Assembly: GCA_964386705.1 (NCBI GenBank)
Contig: CAYLTY010000013.1
Location: forward strand, 1-64,000
Origin: AM-0621 sp964386705
Lineage (GTDB): Bacteria; Planctomycetota; Planctomycetia; Planctomycetales; Planctomycetaceae
Direction: 5' to 3'
Length of the DNA stretch: 64,000 nt
Shown here: piece by piece, positions 52,779-61,697 of the stretch
Layout: every line of letters begins with the position of its first letter
Numbering within the stretch: position 1 is the stretch's first letter
Position numbers and translations under genes: made by a program
Notes under the pieces: generated by a model
What the model was told of the DNA's origin: nothing
Databases searched by the model: none
Seen by the model: only the letters and a program-made list of their open reading frames with translations

Positions 52779-54197
52779 TTAGGAAGCGGCAGTGACGAGG
52801 TACTTCGCCGCGGCCGTGTTGCACCAGCGGGCATCCATGCGCATCAGAGCGATGAACGCGACTTCGTCGGTGTCGGCATATCGCTCCTCGAGTCGGCGCA
52901 ACCGCAACGAGCCAACGTCGCGAATGCAGTACTTCGAGAAGTCGCCGAAGATCATCACCTTCTTGGACGCCGTCACGGCGCTGTCCATGTACTGGTTGAT
53001 GGTCAACGGGTAACCAGCGAGACGATCGGGGACGCCGGCCAGCGCGCCTTGCATCCACAGATAGTTGCCCTGACCGTCTTTCAGCTTGCGGACGTAAACG
53101 ACGATGTTGTCGTGCATCATGAAGCCGACCTTGTCGCCGACCCGGTAGCCGGGATCGATCGAGTGAGTCAGCTCAATGACATTGTCCGCAGTGAAGGCCG
53201 TCGCAGACGATGAGGTCGCTCCGGCGCTGATGCCTACGGAAACGCCCTGCGGAGTGCCGCTGCCGTTAGCCGTGGTCATCTTGCTGGTCGTGATCCTGGC
53301 GAGGCGTTCGCCCAGCAGACCGCCGAGAACCACCGCGAAGTTGAACGGCGAATCTTCGAGCAGTTCCCACGACACGCGGACCGACTTCGACGTGAACTTA
53401 TAGGCGTTCCACGTCAGCTTGCTCAGCGCGGGATTCACGCTGGTGTCGAGATCGAGCGAGGAGAGTTCGTCGACTTGAGCGCCCGTATTCGCGGTGTCAT
53501 CGAGACCGGGCCAGCCCAGTGGGTTGCCGTTAGACGTTCGCATCACGCTGGCCACAGGACGCGGACCACCAATGGTCAGCAGCTTGTTCTCGAAGGAGAG
53601 AATCAGGTCGGTCGGAATGGTGTGGCCACCATCTGCAGCCACGGCGACGCTCATCGAAGCGCGTTGCAGGCGCTGAGCGGTGGGTTGACCGCCGGACATC
53701 CATGCGGATTCACGCGTGTTGTAGAGCTCGGTGGGCGTCAGATTGAGACGATGGCGCTTGGCGTTGAGACTGAAACCGCAGCGGCGAGCAGCTTCACGCT
53801 GTTCACGACTTGGCCCCTTGTCGTGAGCCATTCGCAACCAGCCCTGCAGAGCCAGCAACTGATCGCGCTCCAGCGCCCGAGGGTCGCCTCGATCGCGGGC
53901 GCTGAAGTCGTCGCGACCTGGCTCGGGGCGCTGACGCTTCAAATCCTGCTCGATGTCACCCAAGCGCTTGAGACGCTCTTCCCGTTGCGTGACGCGCTGG
54001 CGCTCGCCTTCCAGTTCGACTTCGCGTGTCTTCAGCTCGTCGTATTCGGTGGACATCCGCGTGAACTCGGCATCGTCTTCAGCCGGCCAGTCACCTTGCG
54101 TTTGCTTGTGCTTGTCGCGAAGAGCCAGCATCTGGTTGCCGACCTTCGTTCGCTGTTCAAAGACTTGAGTGAGGGTGAGACCTGTCGCAATGACCAT
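52779..54197 (-). CDS. Major capsid protein (HK97 fold)
   Basis: 472 residues from the ATG at 54197, with AAGGAAG before it; the frame is open to 54245 but without a better start. N-terminal about 120 residues are coiled coil (scaffold-like delta domain: EDDAEFTRMSTEYDELKTREVELEGERQRVTQREERLKRL). Then GGHTIPTDLILSFENKL, SRPVASVMRTSNGNPLGWP-type strand, and SWELLEDSPFNFAVVLGGLLGERLARITTSKMTTANGSGTPQGV, all HK97-type. Presumably cut by the adjacent protease after the delta domain. Confidence 0.93.
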   Translation of the reverse strand: MVIATGLTLTQVFEQRTKVGNQMLALRDKHKQTQGDWPAEDDAEFTRMSTEYDELKTREVELEGERQRVTQREERLKRLGDIEQDLKRQRPEPGRDDFSARDRGDPRALERDQLLALQGWLRMAHDKGPSREQREAARRCGFSLNAKRHRLNLTPTELYNTRESAWMSGGQPTAQRLQRASMSVAVAADGGHTIPTDLILSFENKLLTIGGPRPVASVMRTSNGNPLGWPGLDDTANTGAQVDELSSLDLDTSVNPALSKLTWNAYKFTSKSVRVSWELLEDSPFNFAVVLGGLLGERLARITTSKMTTANGSGTPQGVSVGISAGATSSSATAFTADNVIELTHSIDPGYRVGDKVGFMMHDNIVVYVRKLKDGQGNYLWMQGALAGVPDRLAGYPLTINQYMDSAVTASKKVMIFGDFSKYCIRDVGSLRLRRLEERYADTDEVAFIALMRMDARWCNTAAAKYLVTAAS

Positions 54198-54256
54198 TCG
54201 AGCTTCCTTGCTGGAGTGACGGGCGGCTTCCTTGCTGCCAAACACTCAGGCGGGGC

Positions 54257-54949
54257 TCATTGCGCGCGACGCAGGTCCAGATCGATTTCGACGGCGCGCA
54301 GCATGCGGCTGCGGTTTACGGCCGAGCTGCGGGACTGACGCCAGGTGTCACGGCTCTCGCGGGCGCTGCGGATGTGGGTCTCAAGCCATTCGCGGTACCG
54401 ACTGACGGGCGCTGCTTTCGCACCGCCAGCGTCGGAGCGAACGTCAGCCGTTGTCGACTCGTAGGCCGGCCACACGACGGGGCCAACTTCGAGCAGTTCG
54501 ACGTCGGTGATCTCACGAATCCAGATCGTGATGTCTTCGCGGCGTTCCTCGCGCCAGACTGATTCCAGCGGAAAGAACATGAAGCTCGCGCCGTCGACGT
54601 CTTTCCGCTGAACCGCTTCCAGCACGTCTGCCCGGGCGTTGGGCGGAGTGACGTCGTACCGCAGGCCGGTCGCGTCGACGGACAGTGCCAGCGTGTTCGA
54701 GGAGGTCCGCCCGAGCAGCAGATTGCTGTCGTGGTTGAACAAACTTCGGACGTCGGCATTTTTCTGAATTGCCGAATCGAACGCGCCGGGCATTATCCGC
54801 TCGACCATGTCGTACCACAGCCAGTATTCAGTGCCGGGATCGTCGGCGCGATAGAACACGGCACCGTAACCGTGAATCGACTTCGGTTGCTCGGCGCCAA
54901 CGTCACGGAGCTGCGGAGCGGAGCGGGTCTGACCGGGCGAAAGTTTCAT
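54257..54949 (-). CDS. HK97-family prohead protease
   Basis: 230 residues. IHGYGAVFYRADDPGTEYWLWYDMVERIMPGAFDSAI, DVRSLFNHDSNLLLGRTSSNTLAL (catalytic His in FNHD), DVEAVQRKDVDGASFMFFP (catalytic Ser region) and EITDVELLEVGPVVWPAYE are classic for U35 prohead proteases. It lies between portal and capsid as in HK97. Confidence 0.93.
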   Translation of the reverse strand: MKLSPGQTRSAPQLRDVGAEQPKSIHGYGAVFYRADDPGTEYWLWYDMVERIMPGAFDSAIQKNADVRSLFNHDSNLLLGRTSSNTLALSVDATGLRYDVTPPNARADVLEAVQRKDVDGASFMFFPLESVWREERREDITIWIREITDVELLEVGPVVWPAYESTTADVRSDAGGAKAAPVSRYREWLETHIRSARESRDTWRQSRSSAVNRSRMLRAVEIDLDLRRAQ

Positions 54950-55019
54950 AGGTCACCAAACAGGGAAGTGCGATCAGCGTGAACACGATGTTTCAACAGC
55001 TTCAGGGCCTGATGCGCGA

Positions 55020-56369
55020 TCAAACCGGCTGACCGTTCTCGTCGGTGTCATCCTGCGTTTCGTCGTTGGTGCCGTCTTTGGGTTTCAGATCATCGCTCTG
55101 AGGCTCATCCGGGTTGCCGCCTTGCTTGCCCATGTTGAGCGGATCCAGCATCACGTCGCCCCCTGGTACCGGCGGCATGTTCTCGCGGCGACGAACTTCG
55201 TTCTGCAGCATCCACGGTCGACCGCCGAGCGCCATGCGGTAGTACGACGCTCGCGCGGCGAGGTTCGACCTCAGCAGAGCTTCACGAACGAACTCAAAGA
55301 AGTGCGATTCGGATTCCTGCTCTTCGGTGGTCAGCAGTTTGCGACGGCATTCGAGTTCCCAGCGGACGAACCACGGGTCGAAGGCTTCGTCGAGCGTGGA
55401 TTGATTCTCCTGCTCAAGCGACGCATAGGCGGCGCGACCTTCACCGCCGAGCTTGTGCGGCGGCAGATGCAGCCAGTTCGACGCGCTGACCAGGTCGAAC
55501 TTGCGGGACTCGATCAACTGTGCGTCAGCCGCGCTGACTTGAATCGGGTTGGCTTTCGCGCCTTCTTCGAGCAGCGCGGTCTCGTGCAGCCGGGCGTCGC
55601 GATTGTTGCCGGGAAGTGATCTCTTCCAACTGGCCTTCAACCGCGCATACGCGGGCGCGGTCATCTGCTTGGGAACTTCGATGATGATGTGCGGCGTCAT
55701 CGCGTCGCGGAAGAACGTGGCTTCGTGCTTTACCTTCGCGATCGCGGCGCCGAAGTCTGTCTTGGCCAGCTCGATGACGCTGTACCCGGTGAGGCCGTCG
55801 AACCCGAGCCCGTGAATGTGCAGGACTTCGTCGGGGAACAGGGTGACCATCTCGGAGTGTTTGTCTTCGAGCGTTCCACCGATCGACGTCACGTAGTACA
55901 GCTGGCCGTTGACGCGAACCGGGTAGGTACGATCGGGCAGCAGCAGGTTCAACCGGAGCGGTGTCCCATCCGGAGCGCGTTTGATGTACGCGAACCCGCC
56001 GCCCTGCAGGATCGCGTGGGCTGTCATCGTCTCGCGGAGCGTGAACGCGGTCATCTCGGGGTTGGCGTTCCACCGCACCAGCCGGTGCGACGGGTGCTTG
56101 ATGTCGCGTTCTTTTTTTTCCTCAGTCCCGCGCCAGCAGTAGCACGGAATTTTACCGACCGTGCCGGAGATCAGGCCGACACCGCGATACAAGGCCGACA
56201 AGGTGAGTGCCGTGCGTCGCGAAACTCGCTCGCCGCTGACGGAGCGCCCGCCACCGTCGAACATATCGTCCCAGCCATCCGGGTCCGTCAGCGAGAGCTG
56301 CGGATCCTCAAGAGACCGCGACAATGCTGATAACGAACGGGCGGCAAGTGTGCGGAGTTTCTGGAACAT
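55020..56369 (-). CDS. Portal protein (HK97 type)
   Basis: 449 residues. SRRTALTLSALYRGVGLISGTVGKIPCYCWRG, HPSHRLVRWNANPEMTAFTLRETMTAHAILQGGGFAYIKR, TLFPDEVLHIHGLGFDGLTGYSVIELAK and YASLEQENQSTLDEAFDPWFVRWE are portal blocks. The C-terminal tail is acidic (DLKPKDGTNDETQDDTDENG). It forms the dodecameric DNA gate. Confidence 0.95.
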   Translation of the reverse strand: MFQKLRTLAARSLSALSRSLEDPQLSLTDPDGWDDMFDGGGRSVSGERVSRRTALTLSALYRGVGLISGTVGKIPCYCWRGTEEKKERDIKHPSHRLVRWNANPEMTAFTLRETMTAHAILQGGGFAYIKRAPDGTPLRLNLLLPDRTYPVRVNGQLYYVTSIGGTLEDKHSEMVTLFPDEVLHIHGLGFDGLTGYSVIELAKTDFGAAIAKVKHEATFFRDAMTPHIIIEVPKQMTAPAYARLKASWKRSLPGNNRDARLHETALLEEGAKANPIQVSAADAQLIESRKFDLVSASNWLHLPPHKLGGEGRAAYASLEQENQSTLDEAFDPWFVRWELECRRKLLTTEEQESESHFFEFVREALLRSNLAARASYYRMALGGRPWMLQNEVRRRENMPPVPGGDVMLDPLNMGKQGGNPDEPQSDDLKPKDGTNDETQDDTDENGQPV

Positions 56370-56393
56370 GCCAGAACGCTGGCCCGTGCGCTG

Positions 56394-58115
56394 TCAAACC
56401 GTTCGCATGCCTTCCGTCTCATAGATCGACCGCTGCGCTTCGCTGAAGACACACTCAGAGAACGCCATCAGCATCGCGACGATGGGGTCGATCTTTCCGA
56501 GCGACCTGGCTTTCTTCGGCATGCAGTGACCGAAGGTGTTCATTTCCAGCACGACGTTATCCGCGCACCACGCCAGCAGGGGATCGCCGCCGTGAAGGAG
56601 ACGCGATTGCAGCACGGCCGAATACAGCAGCTTGAAGGGCTCATGATAGAACTTGTGGTTCTGAGTGAACTTGAAAACTTCGAGACCGTGATCGTTGAGC
56701 AGCTCGTCCATCATCAGGCGGCAGTTCTGCGGATCCGCGGCGATGGTCTTGATGTGGTAGCGGTGCGAGTCCTCGACGATGCGCTGGCGGATGGCAATGT
56801 GGTCCGTCATCTCCGTTTCGGTGACGATCAGTGAGCCATTCGCCACGAACTTCGCCCATGGCTCGGCGTTCAAGTTGTGAGGGCAGCCGCGCGGGATCCA
56901 AGCCTGATTGATGACGTAGTACGGATCCAACTCATTGTCGGGCGGGAAGCACAGTCCCCACGCCGCCAAGTCGTTAATCATGCCGAGGTCCAAGCCGCCG
57001 TGACACTCCCGGCCGAGGAGCTCCGGCAGCTCGCCGTTGCCGCGTGCCCACTTCTCAGGCGGGATGGCTTTGACAACGGAGCTGACGAGCTGGTTGAGTC
57101 GGTACCGTCTGAAGCTCGTCAGACTGACAGGACTCTCGCGAGCTTCGGCCGCTTCGTCTTCGAGCGTCTTCAGCGAGACCGTGATGCCCAACAGCGGGTT
57201 GGCCTTCTGCCAGCTGATCGGCGAATAGACGTCGTCCGCCGGATCCGCCGCCATGATCCAGGGGAAGAAGAAATCGGCCTCGACCTGGCGGGTGAGTACC
57301 TTCTCGGCAAACTCCAGCTTCTGCCGGTAGGCCAGCGACTGATCGTTGCCGGCCGTCGTGGTGAAGCACAGCAGGCAGTTCTCGCGCTTGCCCATGCCCT
57401 TCTGCACTTTGTCGACCAGCTCGCGGTGCGCGGCGGTGTTACGAAAGGCGTGCAGCTCGTCGATCACGGCCACCAGATAACCGCCACCGTCCGCGACGCT
57501 GCCGTCAGCTCCCAGGGCCTTCAGCGTCGACACATAATCCGCGCCGTGCTTGCGGATCCGGAACTCGATCAGCTTCTGCAGCCGACGCGACCATTTCGCC
57601 AGTGACTTGTTCGCGCCGAGGAAATCGCGGACCTGCTGCCAGACGTACTCGGTGGCCTGCGACCGCGTCGTCGCGCAGCAGACGCATTCACCCGCCAACG
57701 ACAGCGGCAGGTCGTTGCACATCTTCTTCGCGAGGATGCCGGCGACGAGCGGACTTTTGCCGCCACCGCGCGCCACGCTGTAGAAGAACTGATTGAAGCG
57801 ATACAGCTCGGTACCGGCCTGCAGCCAGCCGAAGAGGTAACTGATCAGCGTCTTCTGAGTGGGGACCAGTTCAAACGGTTTACCGGCTGCCGATAATTTC
57901 GGATGCCGCAACAACGGGAACCAGTTGCACGCGTGCAGCGCGTGATCCCAGGAAAATTCAAGTTTCCGCGCCTTCGCTTCCTTCAGGTCGCGCAGCTGTC
58001 TTTCGATCGCGAGTTTTTCCAGCCTTCCCGCTGGTCTTTTTTCTGACAGTACGAGGTCCTGATACTTCTCGACTTCGTACCGCAGCTGTTCGCGAGCGGG
58101 TCTTGGGCGCGGCAT
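56394..58115 (-). CDS. terL: Terminase large subunit
   Basis: 573 residues. ATPase part with Walker A ARGGGKS (about 115-121) and Walker B LVAVIDE (about 214-220), coupling motif FTTTAGNDQ. Nuclease part with the Asp-rich HGGLDLGMINDLAAWGL and DPQNCRLMMDELLNDHGLEVFKFTQ. The N-terminal block RPAGRLEKLAIERQLRDLKEAK matches the usual start of P27-partner terminases, so the long overlap (158 nt) with the terS 3' end is probably genuine. Confidence 0.93.
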   Translation of the reverse strand: MPRPRPAREQLRYEVEKYQDLVLSEKRPAGRLEKLAIERQLRDLKEAKARKLEFSWDHALHACNWFPLLRHPKLSAAGKPFELVPTQKTLISYLFGWLQAGTELYRFNQFFYSVARGGGKSPLVAGILAKKMCNDLPLSLAGECVCCATTRSQATEYVWQQVRDFLGANKSLAKWSRRLQKLIEFRIRKHGADYVSTLKALGADGSVADGGGYLVAVIDELHAFRNTAAHRELVDKVQKGMGKRENCLLCFTTTAGNDQSLAYRQKLEFAEKVLTRQVEADFFFPWIMAADPADDVYSPISWQKANPLLGITVSLKTLEDEAAEARESPVSLTSFRRYRLNQLVSSVVKAIPPEKWARGNGELPELLGRECHGGLDLGMINDLAAWGLCFPPDNELDPYYVINQAWIPRGCPHNLNAEPWAKFVANGSLIVTETEMTDHIAIRQRIVEDSHRYHIKTIAADPQNCRLMMDELLNDHGLEVFKFTQNHKFYHEPFKLLYSAVLQSRLLHGGDPLLAWCADNVVLEMNTFGHCMPKKARSLGKIDPIVAMLMAFSECVFSEAQRSIYETEGMRTV

Positions 58116-58632
58116 TCTTCACAGCTTTCCTTCGCTGAGCGGCTATCTGCTCGCCGTGTTTCCGCTGAGCTTCGAGCTCGTCCTCTTCGTCGTCTTCGTC
58201 CTGTCCTTTTTCCCCCATGCGTGCGCGATCGCCCGGACTGAGACCAAACTTCAGTCCGAGCTTGAGCAGCTCGGCGCGGGCCTTGTCCCGCATCCAGACG
58301 ATGGCCTTGGTGCCTTCAGCGCCGGACTTATTCACGGTCACGCGCTTGGTGCAGCTGAGCTTCATCAGTGCGGCCTGCAGCTCCGAGTACTCGACCACCA
58401 GGTCGTAGAGCACAATCACCAGCAGATGGTCCTGCGGTTCCAGCGGGCGCCAGCGTCCGCAGTGCTCGCGCAACTCGTCGAACGTGAGTTCCTTCAACGA
58501 CGCGGCCCACGCTGCAACCAGGCTGTCGCTCTTGGCTTTGCGGCGTGGGCCGTTTGTCGATGAACTTTGAGCGGGTCCGGGCGGACGGCCGGCATTGCGG
58601 GCGCCCTTGATCGGACCGCGCTTTCCCATCAT
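57958..58632 (-). CDS. terS: Terminase small subunit (P27 family)
   Basis: 224 residues; the first ATG overlaps the methylase stop (ATGA). MGKRGPIKGARNAGRPPGP, LEPQDHLLVIVLYDLVVEYSELQAAL and ELLKLGLKFGLSPGDRARMG are the P27 features. Past about residue 160 the sequence is a Lys/Arg-rich tail, and its last 53 codons overlap terL in another frame. Binds the packaging site. Confidence 0.9.
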   Translation of the reverse strand: MMGKRGPIKGARNAGRPPGPAQSSSTNGPRRKAKSDSLVAAWAASLKELTFDELREHCGRWRPLEPQDHLLVIVLYDLVVEYSELQAALMKLSCTKRVTVNKSGAEGTKAIVWMRDKARAELLKLGLKFGLSPGDRARMGEKGQDEDDEEDELEAQRKHGEQIAAQRRKAVKNAAPKTRSRTAAVRSREVSGPRTVRKKTSGKAGKTRDRKTAARPEGSEGAET

Positions 58633-59633
58633 GCACCTTCAAGACAATGAGGCGAGAACCACAAACGCTCGCGATGGCGGTTACTCGTGCCTCGGTTGCT
58701 GTAGCCACCCGTTGCGGACCAGGCGAAGCACTCCCAATCGTCCGGCATCGCGTGTTCGCCTTCGTAGCCAGCGAGACAGATGCGCCACCGTTCGTCGTTC
58801 CCATGTTCAATCGCCCATGCGCGAACGGCGTGAGAGACCTGGCCATCGGTCATGCGGTAGAGGTGCTGGTCGCATTCGGTTTCGCTCGCGTAAGGCGGGT
58901 CCAGAAACACGGCCGTGATGCCGTTCTTCTTTCGGCCGGTCGTGAACGACGGAGTCAGCACGCGCTGCCAGTCTCCACACATGACCTTCACGCGACGCAG
59001 GCGATCGCTCAGCAACTGGATCGTCTCTTCGACGTGCGTTGCCCAGCGATCGCAGGAACCGTGGTAGCTCTCAGCCTTCGGGCCCCGCGCGTGAATGCCG
59101 TTCCAACCGGCCTTCGGTATCTGACGCGAGATGCCCGGCCCCTTCGGTGCCGTCTTCTTGTCGATACGAACCAGTTTGCCTTCGACGGAGCGCCATGGTC
59201 CGTCACCAGCTCCATAGCGACCGATGGCGGATGAGATGCCACAGACCCAATAACCGGCAATGCGCGGGTCGCAGTAGTCAGGGTCACCTTCAAGTCGCGA
59301 GCGAAGGCCATCGATCTGAGTGAGCAGCCAGGCGTGTCGCGCGTGGTGATCGTTTTCGTTGACCGGCCAGTCGGCATGCTGCGCGAGCTCCTTTGGTTTG
59401 AGCTTCACGCACCGCCAGAAGTTGGCCACGAAGCCGCAGGCGTCGTTGATGACTTCGGACTCCCCATAGTCTGGTCTGGCCAGCAGGTTCGCAGCGGAAC
59501 CGCAGAACGTCTCGACGTAGTTGTCGACCGGTCCGAAGCGCCGCCAGATCTCGGGAGCGATTCGGCTTTTGCCGCCGAAGTAGGGGAAGGGTGCTTTCAG
59601 AGTTGCAGGGTTCAATGGAGGGCAAGAGCTCAA
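58629..59633 (-). CDS. Dam-like DNA adenine methyltransferase (D12 class)
   Basis: 334 residues. Motif I PFPYFGGKSRIAPEIW (about 15-30), VETFCGSAANLLARP, and VFLDPPYASETECDQHLYRMTD with motif IV DPPY: the alpha/D12 class order that includes Dam. Probably modifies phage DNA against host restriction, or regulates packaging. It is the second methylase of the element and lies between the HNH and terS genes. Confidence 0.9.
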   Translation of the reverse strand: MSSCPPLNPATLKAPFPYFGGKSRIAPEIWRRFGPVDNYVETFCGSAANLLARPDYGESEVINDACGFVANFWRCVKLKPKELAQHADWPVNENDHHARHAWLLTQIDGLRSRLEGDPDYCDPRIAGYWVCGISSAIGRYGAGDGPWRSVEGKLVRIDKKTAPKGPGISRQIPKAGWNGIHARGPKAESYHGSCDRWATHVEETIQLLSDRLRRVKVMCGDWQRVLTPSFTTGRKKNGITAVFLDPPYASETECDQHLYRMTDGQVSHAVRAWAIEHGNDERWRICLAGYEGEHAMPDDWECFAWSATGGYSNRGTSNRHRERLWFSPHCLEGA

Positions 59634-59642
59634 GCGACGTCC

Positions 59643-60026
59643 TTACGAAAAGGGGATGACTCGACCGCGACCGGCATCGGTCGTCCTGGTCTTGATGCTG
59701 TGGCATTTCCAGCACAGCGCCTGGTGGTTGCTGGGCAACCAGAACAAAGGGTCGTCGGCACCCGTCACGGGCGTGATGTGGTCCACGCACTCGGAAGGCG
59801 TCACTCGCGAATAGAGCTGGCAATGCACGCAGAGCGGATGCTCAATGCGGTACTGAATGGAGTACTTCTGCCAACGGTAGCCGTAACCACGGCCACAAGA
59901 GGATTCGCGAGATCGACGAAAGGTGGGGCCTGCAGGCTGTGACGTATCACCTGCAGGCCCCTTCACGGAGATGTCTGACTTGCGGCTACTCAGTAGCCGC
60001 CGGCTTTGGGGTGCTCGGCGCGTCAT
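59643..60026 (-). CDS. HNH endonuclease
   Basis: Up to 127 residues. CVHC and CWKC zinc pairs frame ECVDHITPVTGADDPLFWLPSNHQALC, the HNH core with DH and N-H residues. HNH genes next to terminases are needed for cos-type packaging in HK97-like phages. The start is uncertain: the ATG at 60026 overlaps the upstream gene by 41 nt; a GTG at 59966 avoids this. Confidence 0.9.
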   Translation of the reverse strand: MTRRAPQSRRLLSSRKSDISVKGPAGDTSQPAGPTFRRSRESSCGRGYGYRWQKYSIQYRIEHPLCVHCQLYSRVTPSECVDHITPVTGADDPLFWLPSNHQALCWKCHSIKTRTTDAGRGRVIPFS

Positions 60027-60357
60027 CGGTTACCCACGCTTTGAACGCGCCGTGAGGCATGTATTCGGTGCGACCGTCCTTTCGCAGGATCGGGTGCATC
60101 GGTTCGGTGAAGCGTTCGACCTGCGGGCAAACGTAAACGGGCGGCGGACACGGCGGCATGTGGCAAGGACCACAGGTGTGACACGGAGCGCTGCAGCCGA
60201 CGATGTTCAATGCGATCGCGACGAACAGCGCAGGGACGCAGAACGGACCGAGACCGAGGCGACGCCGCTTGGCCGGTTCGGGAATGCCCAGCGCCAGAAT
60301 GCAGCCTGCGAACGTCACGATCGCGATCGCGATCAGCAAACTTTCGGAATCGAACAT
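59986..60357 (-). CDS. Cys-rich membrane protein, unknown
   Basis: 123 residues. Two hydrophobic helices (LLIAIAIVTFAGCILALGI; FVALFVAIALNIVG) with a basic loop (AKRRRLG) between, then a cluster of six Cys (GCSAPCHTCGPCHMPPCPPPVYVCPQ) and a Pro-rich tail ending DDAPSTPKPAATE. The membrane topology with a Cys cluster is unusual. It may belong to the lysis group by position. Confidence 0.6.
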   Translation of the reverse strand: MFDSESLLIAIAIVTFAGCILALGIPEPAKRRRLGLGPFCVPALFVAIALNIVGCSAPCHTCGPCHMPPCPPPVYVCPQVERFTEPMHPILRKDGRTEYMPHGAFKAWVTDDAPSTPKPAATE

Positions 60358-60359
60358 GG

Positions 60360-60542
60360 TTACTTCACCTTCGCTTCGAGGCGGTCAACTTGCTTCTGCA
60401 GAGCGCTGAGCGTTGCGCCTTGAGCGGAGATCTCGCGCACCACGTACAGCAAACCGCTGAGGATCAAGCCGGCCGTGCCGATGAGCGCCGCCCAGCTCTG
60501 AGCTGAGAGGCGAACGATTTCGTTGGTGCCGTCGCGTGTCAT
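60360..60542 (-). CDS. Small membrane/coiled-coil protein, holin- or spanin-like
   Basis: 60 residues; the ATG overlaps the upstream stop (ATGA). One membrane helix (about 17-36: WAALIGTAGLILSGLLYVV), then a short coiled coil (EISAQGATLSALQKQVDRLEAKV). This shape is common in phage lysis accessory proteins. No sequence family certain. Confidence 0.6.
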   Translation of the reverse strand: MTRDGTNEIVRLSAQSWAALIGTAGLILSGLLYVVREISAQGATLSALQKQVDRLEAKVK

Positions 60543-61090
60543 GCTGGCTTCTTCTTCCGGGGCCGAGGGGTTCGCTCGGTACCGGCAGCGATGCGCGGAA
60601 ACTTTTCGCCAACAGCGGGCAGCGTCGGTTGGATGACCGTCACGGTTGCGGTTACTCGAGTAGCGCCAGCCTTACCCGGAACTTCAAAAGCCAACGGCGG
60701 CAATTTGCCAGCGACATCAATGGCAACAACTGAGAAGACGTTCGCCAGTGTCTCGACCGAACCGAACTCAGCGTCCGTCAGCTGGCTGCACTTATGTGCG
60801 TGCAGCGTGTCGTGGCAGATCTGCCGCAGGGCTTCATCGAGCCGTTGCGGACCGATGCCGAGCTGCTTGAGGAGCATCGTCACGGCGCCGGGACCGAGCA
60901 ACTGCACGGGCGCAGGAACTGTGCCTGTGCTGGCGGCAGCATCCTCGGCCTTCGTGATGGCGGCCGTGATGCGAACCGTCACGTCGACGTTGTGAACTCC
61001 GACCGGAAGATCCTTCTTCGCGGCTGTGAGTTCCTTGGTCTTGATGGCTTCGCCCAGGGCGACGATCTGCAGCTGAGTCAGTGCGGACAT
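60539..61090 (-). CDS. Unknown virion or accessory protein
   Basis: 183 residues from the ATG at 61090, GGAG before it. Mixed: SALTQLQIVALGEAIKTKELTAAKKDLPVGVHNVDVTVRITAAITKAEDAA, LGPGAVTMLLKQLGIGPQRLDEALRQICHDTLHAHKCSQLTDAEF and a basic end RTPRPRKKKPA. The pattern around VTVRITAAIT is beta, later parts helical. I do not recognise it. Confidence 0.6.
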   Translation of the reverse strand: MSALTQLQIVALGEAIKTKELTAAKKDLPVGVHNVDVTVRITAAITKAEDAAASTGTVPAPVQLLGPGAVTMLLKQLGIGPQRLDEALRQICHDTLHAHKCSQLTDAEFGSVETLANVFSVVAIDVAGKLPPLAFEVPGKAGATRVTATVTVIQPTLPAVGEKFPRIAAGTERTPRPRKKKPA

Positions 61091-61250
61091 GGATGGCTCC
61101 AAAACAATGCCCGCCTACAGGAAGTTTTCTGATCTCGATCAAGAGGCTTCGCGACCTCGATGATCCAGCAGGCGGGCGATCACAAGAAACGCTTGCGAGT
61201 AAGAGGCCCCAGAGCCCTGAAAGACGGTAAGGATTGAGTGATGTGACCGT

Positions 61251-61697
61251 TCAGGGCTCTGGTTGGCCGAGGCTTGATGCGGGCGGTCCGGCTGGATCCG
61301 CTCGCGGTTGTGGCGTGTAGTTTTCTTGAGAAAAGGCTTCGATCGCGGGCAGGCCACCAGCTGCTCGAACCTGTGTGCCGACGTCACCCGTCGCAACCGT
61401 CGAACGCACGTCGATGCCAGGGGCAACTACGCGGAGTCGGTTGATGTTCGGAGCATTATCGGGCTGCGCCGTAGTGATCGTGATCGCCTTTGATCCGAAC
61501 GTGACGTGCGGACCGATCGGGCCTTGCGGCGCGATCTCAATGCCAACACTCGACGCTTGGGCTTGCGCTCCCGCTGGGAGTTCAACGCCCTTGCAGCCGC
61601 CGATGAACGCCAGACCGAGACCGAAGAGCAGCTGCGAAACGCAGTACGCGGCAACGCACTTCCACAGCGTGATGGTTGGTTCGGGTCGATCGATCAT
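61251..61697 (-). CDS. Putative lipoprotein/membrane-anchored protein, unknown
   Basis: 148 residues from the ATG at 61697, overlapping the preceding stop (ATGA). Hydrophobic segment about 11-27 ending in a possible lipobox (LGLAFIGGC), then IGIEIAPQGPIGPHVTFGSKAITITTAQP and a Pro-rich tail. If lipidated it could be a small outer spanin-like part. A third exact copy of the TTTTCTTGAGAAAA motif lies in it (61321-61334). Confidence 0.55.
   Translation of the reverse strand: MIDRPEPTITLWKCVAAYCVSQLLFGLGLAFIGGCKGVELPAGAQAQASSVGIEIAPQGPIGPHVTFGSKAITITTAQPDNAPNINRLRVVAPGIDVRSTVATGDVGTQVRAAGGLPAIEAFSQENYTPQPRADPAGPPASSLGQPEP
61321..61334. promoter_or_regulatory. Dispersed motif TTTTCTTGAGAAAA (in CDS)
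   Basis: Exact copy inside the 61251 gene. In the sense direction the flank AAAACTAC is shared with the 30716 copy inside the ParB-like gene. Confidence 0.5.
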
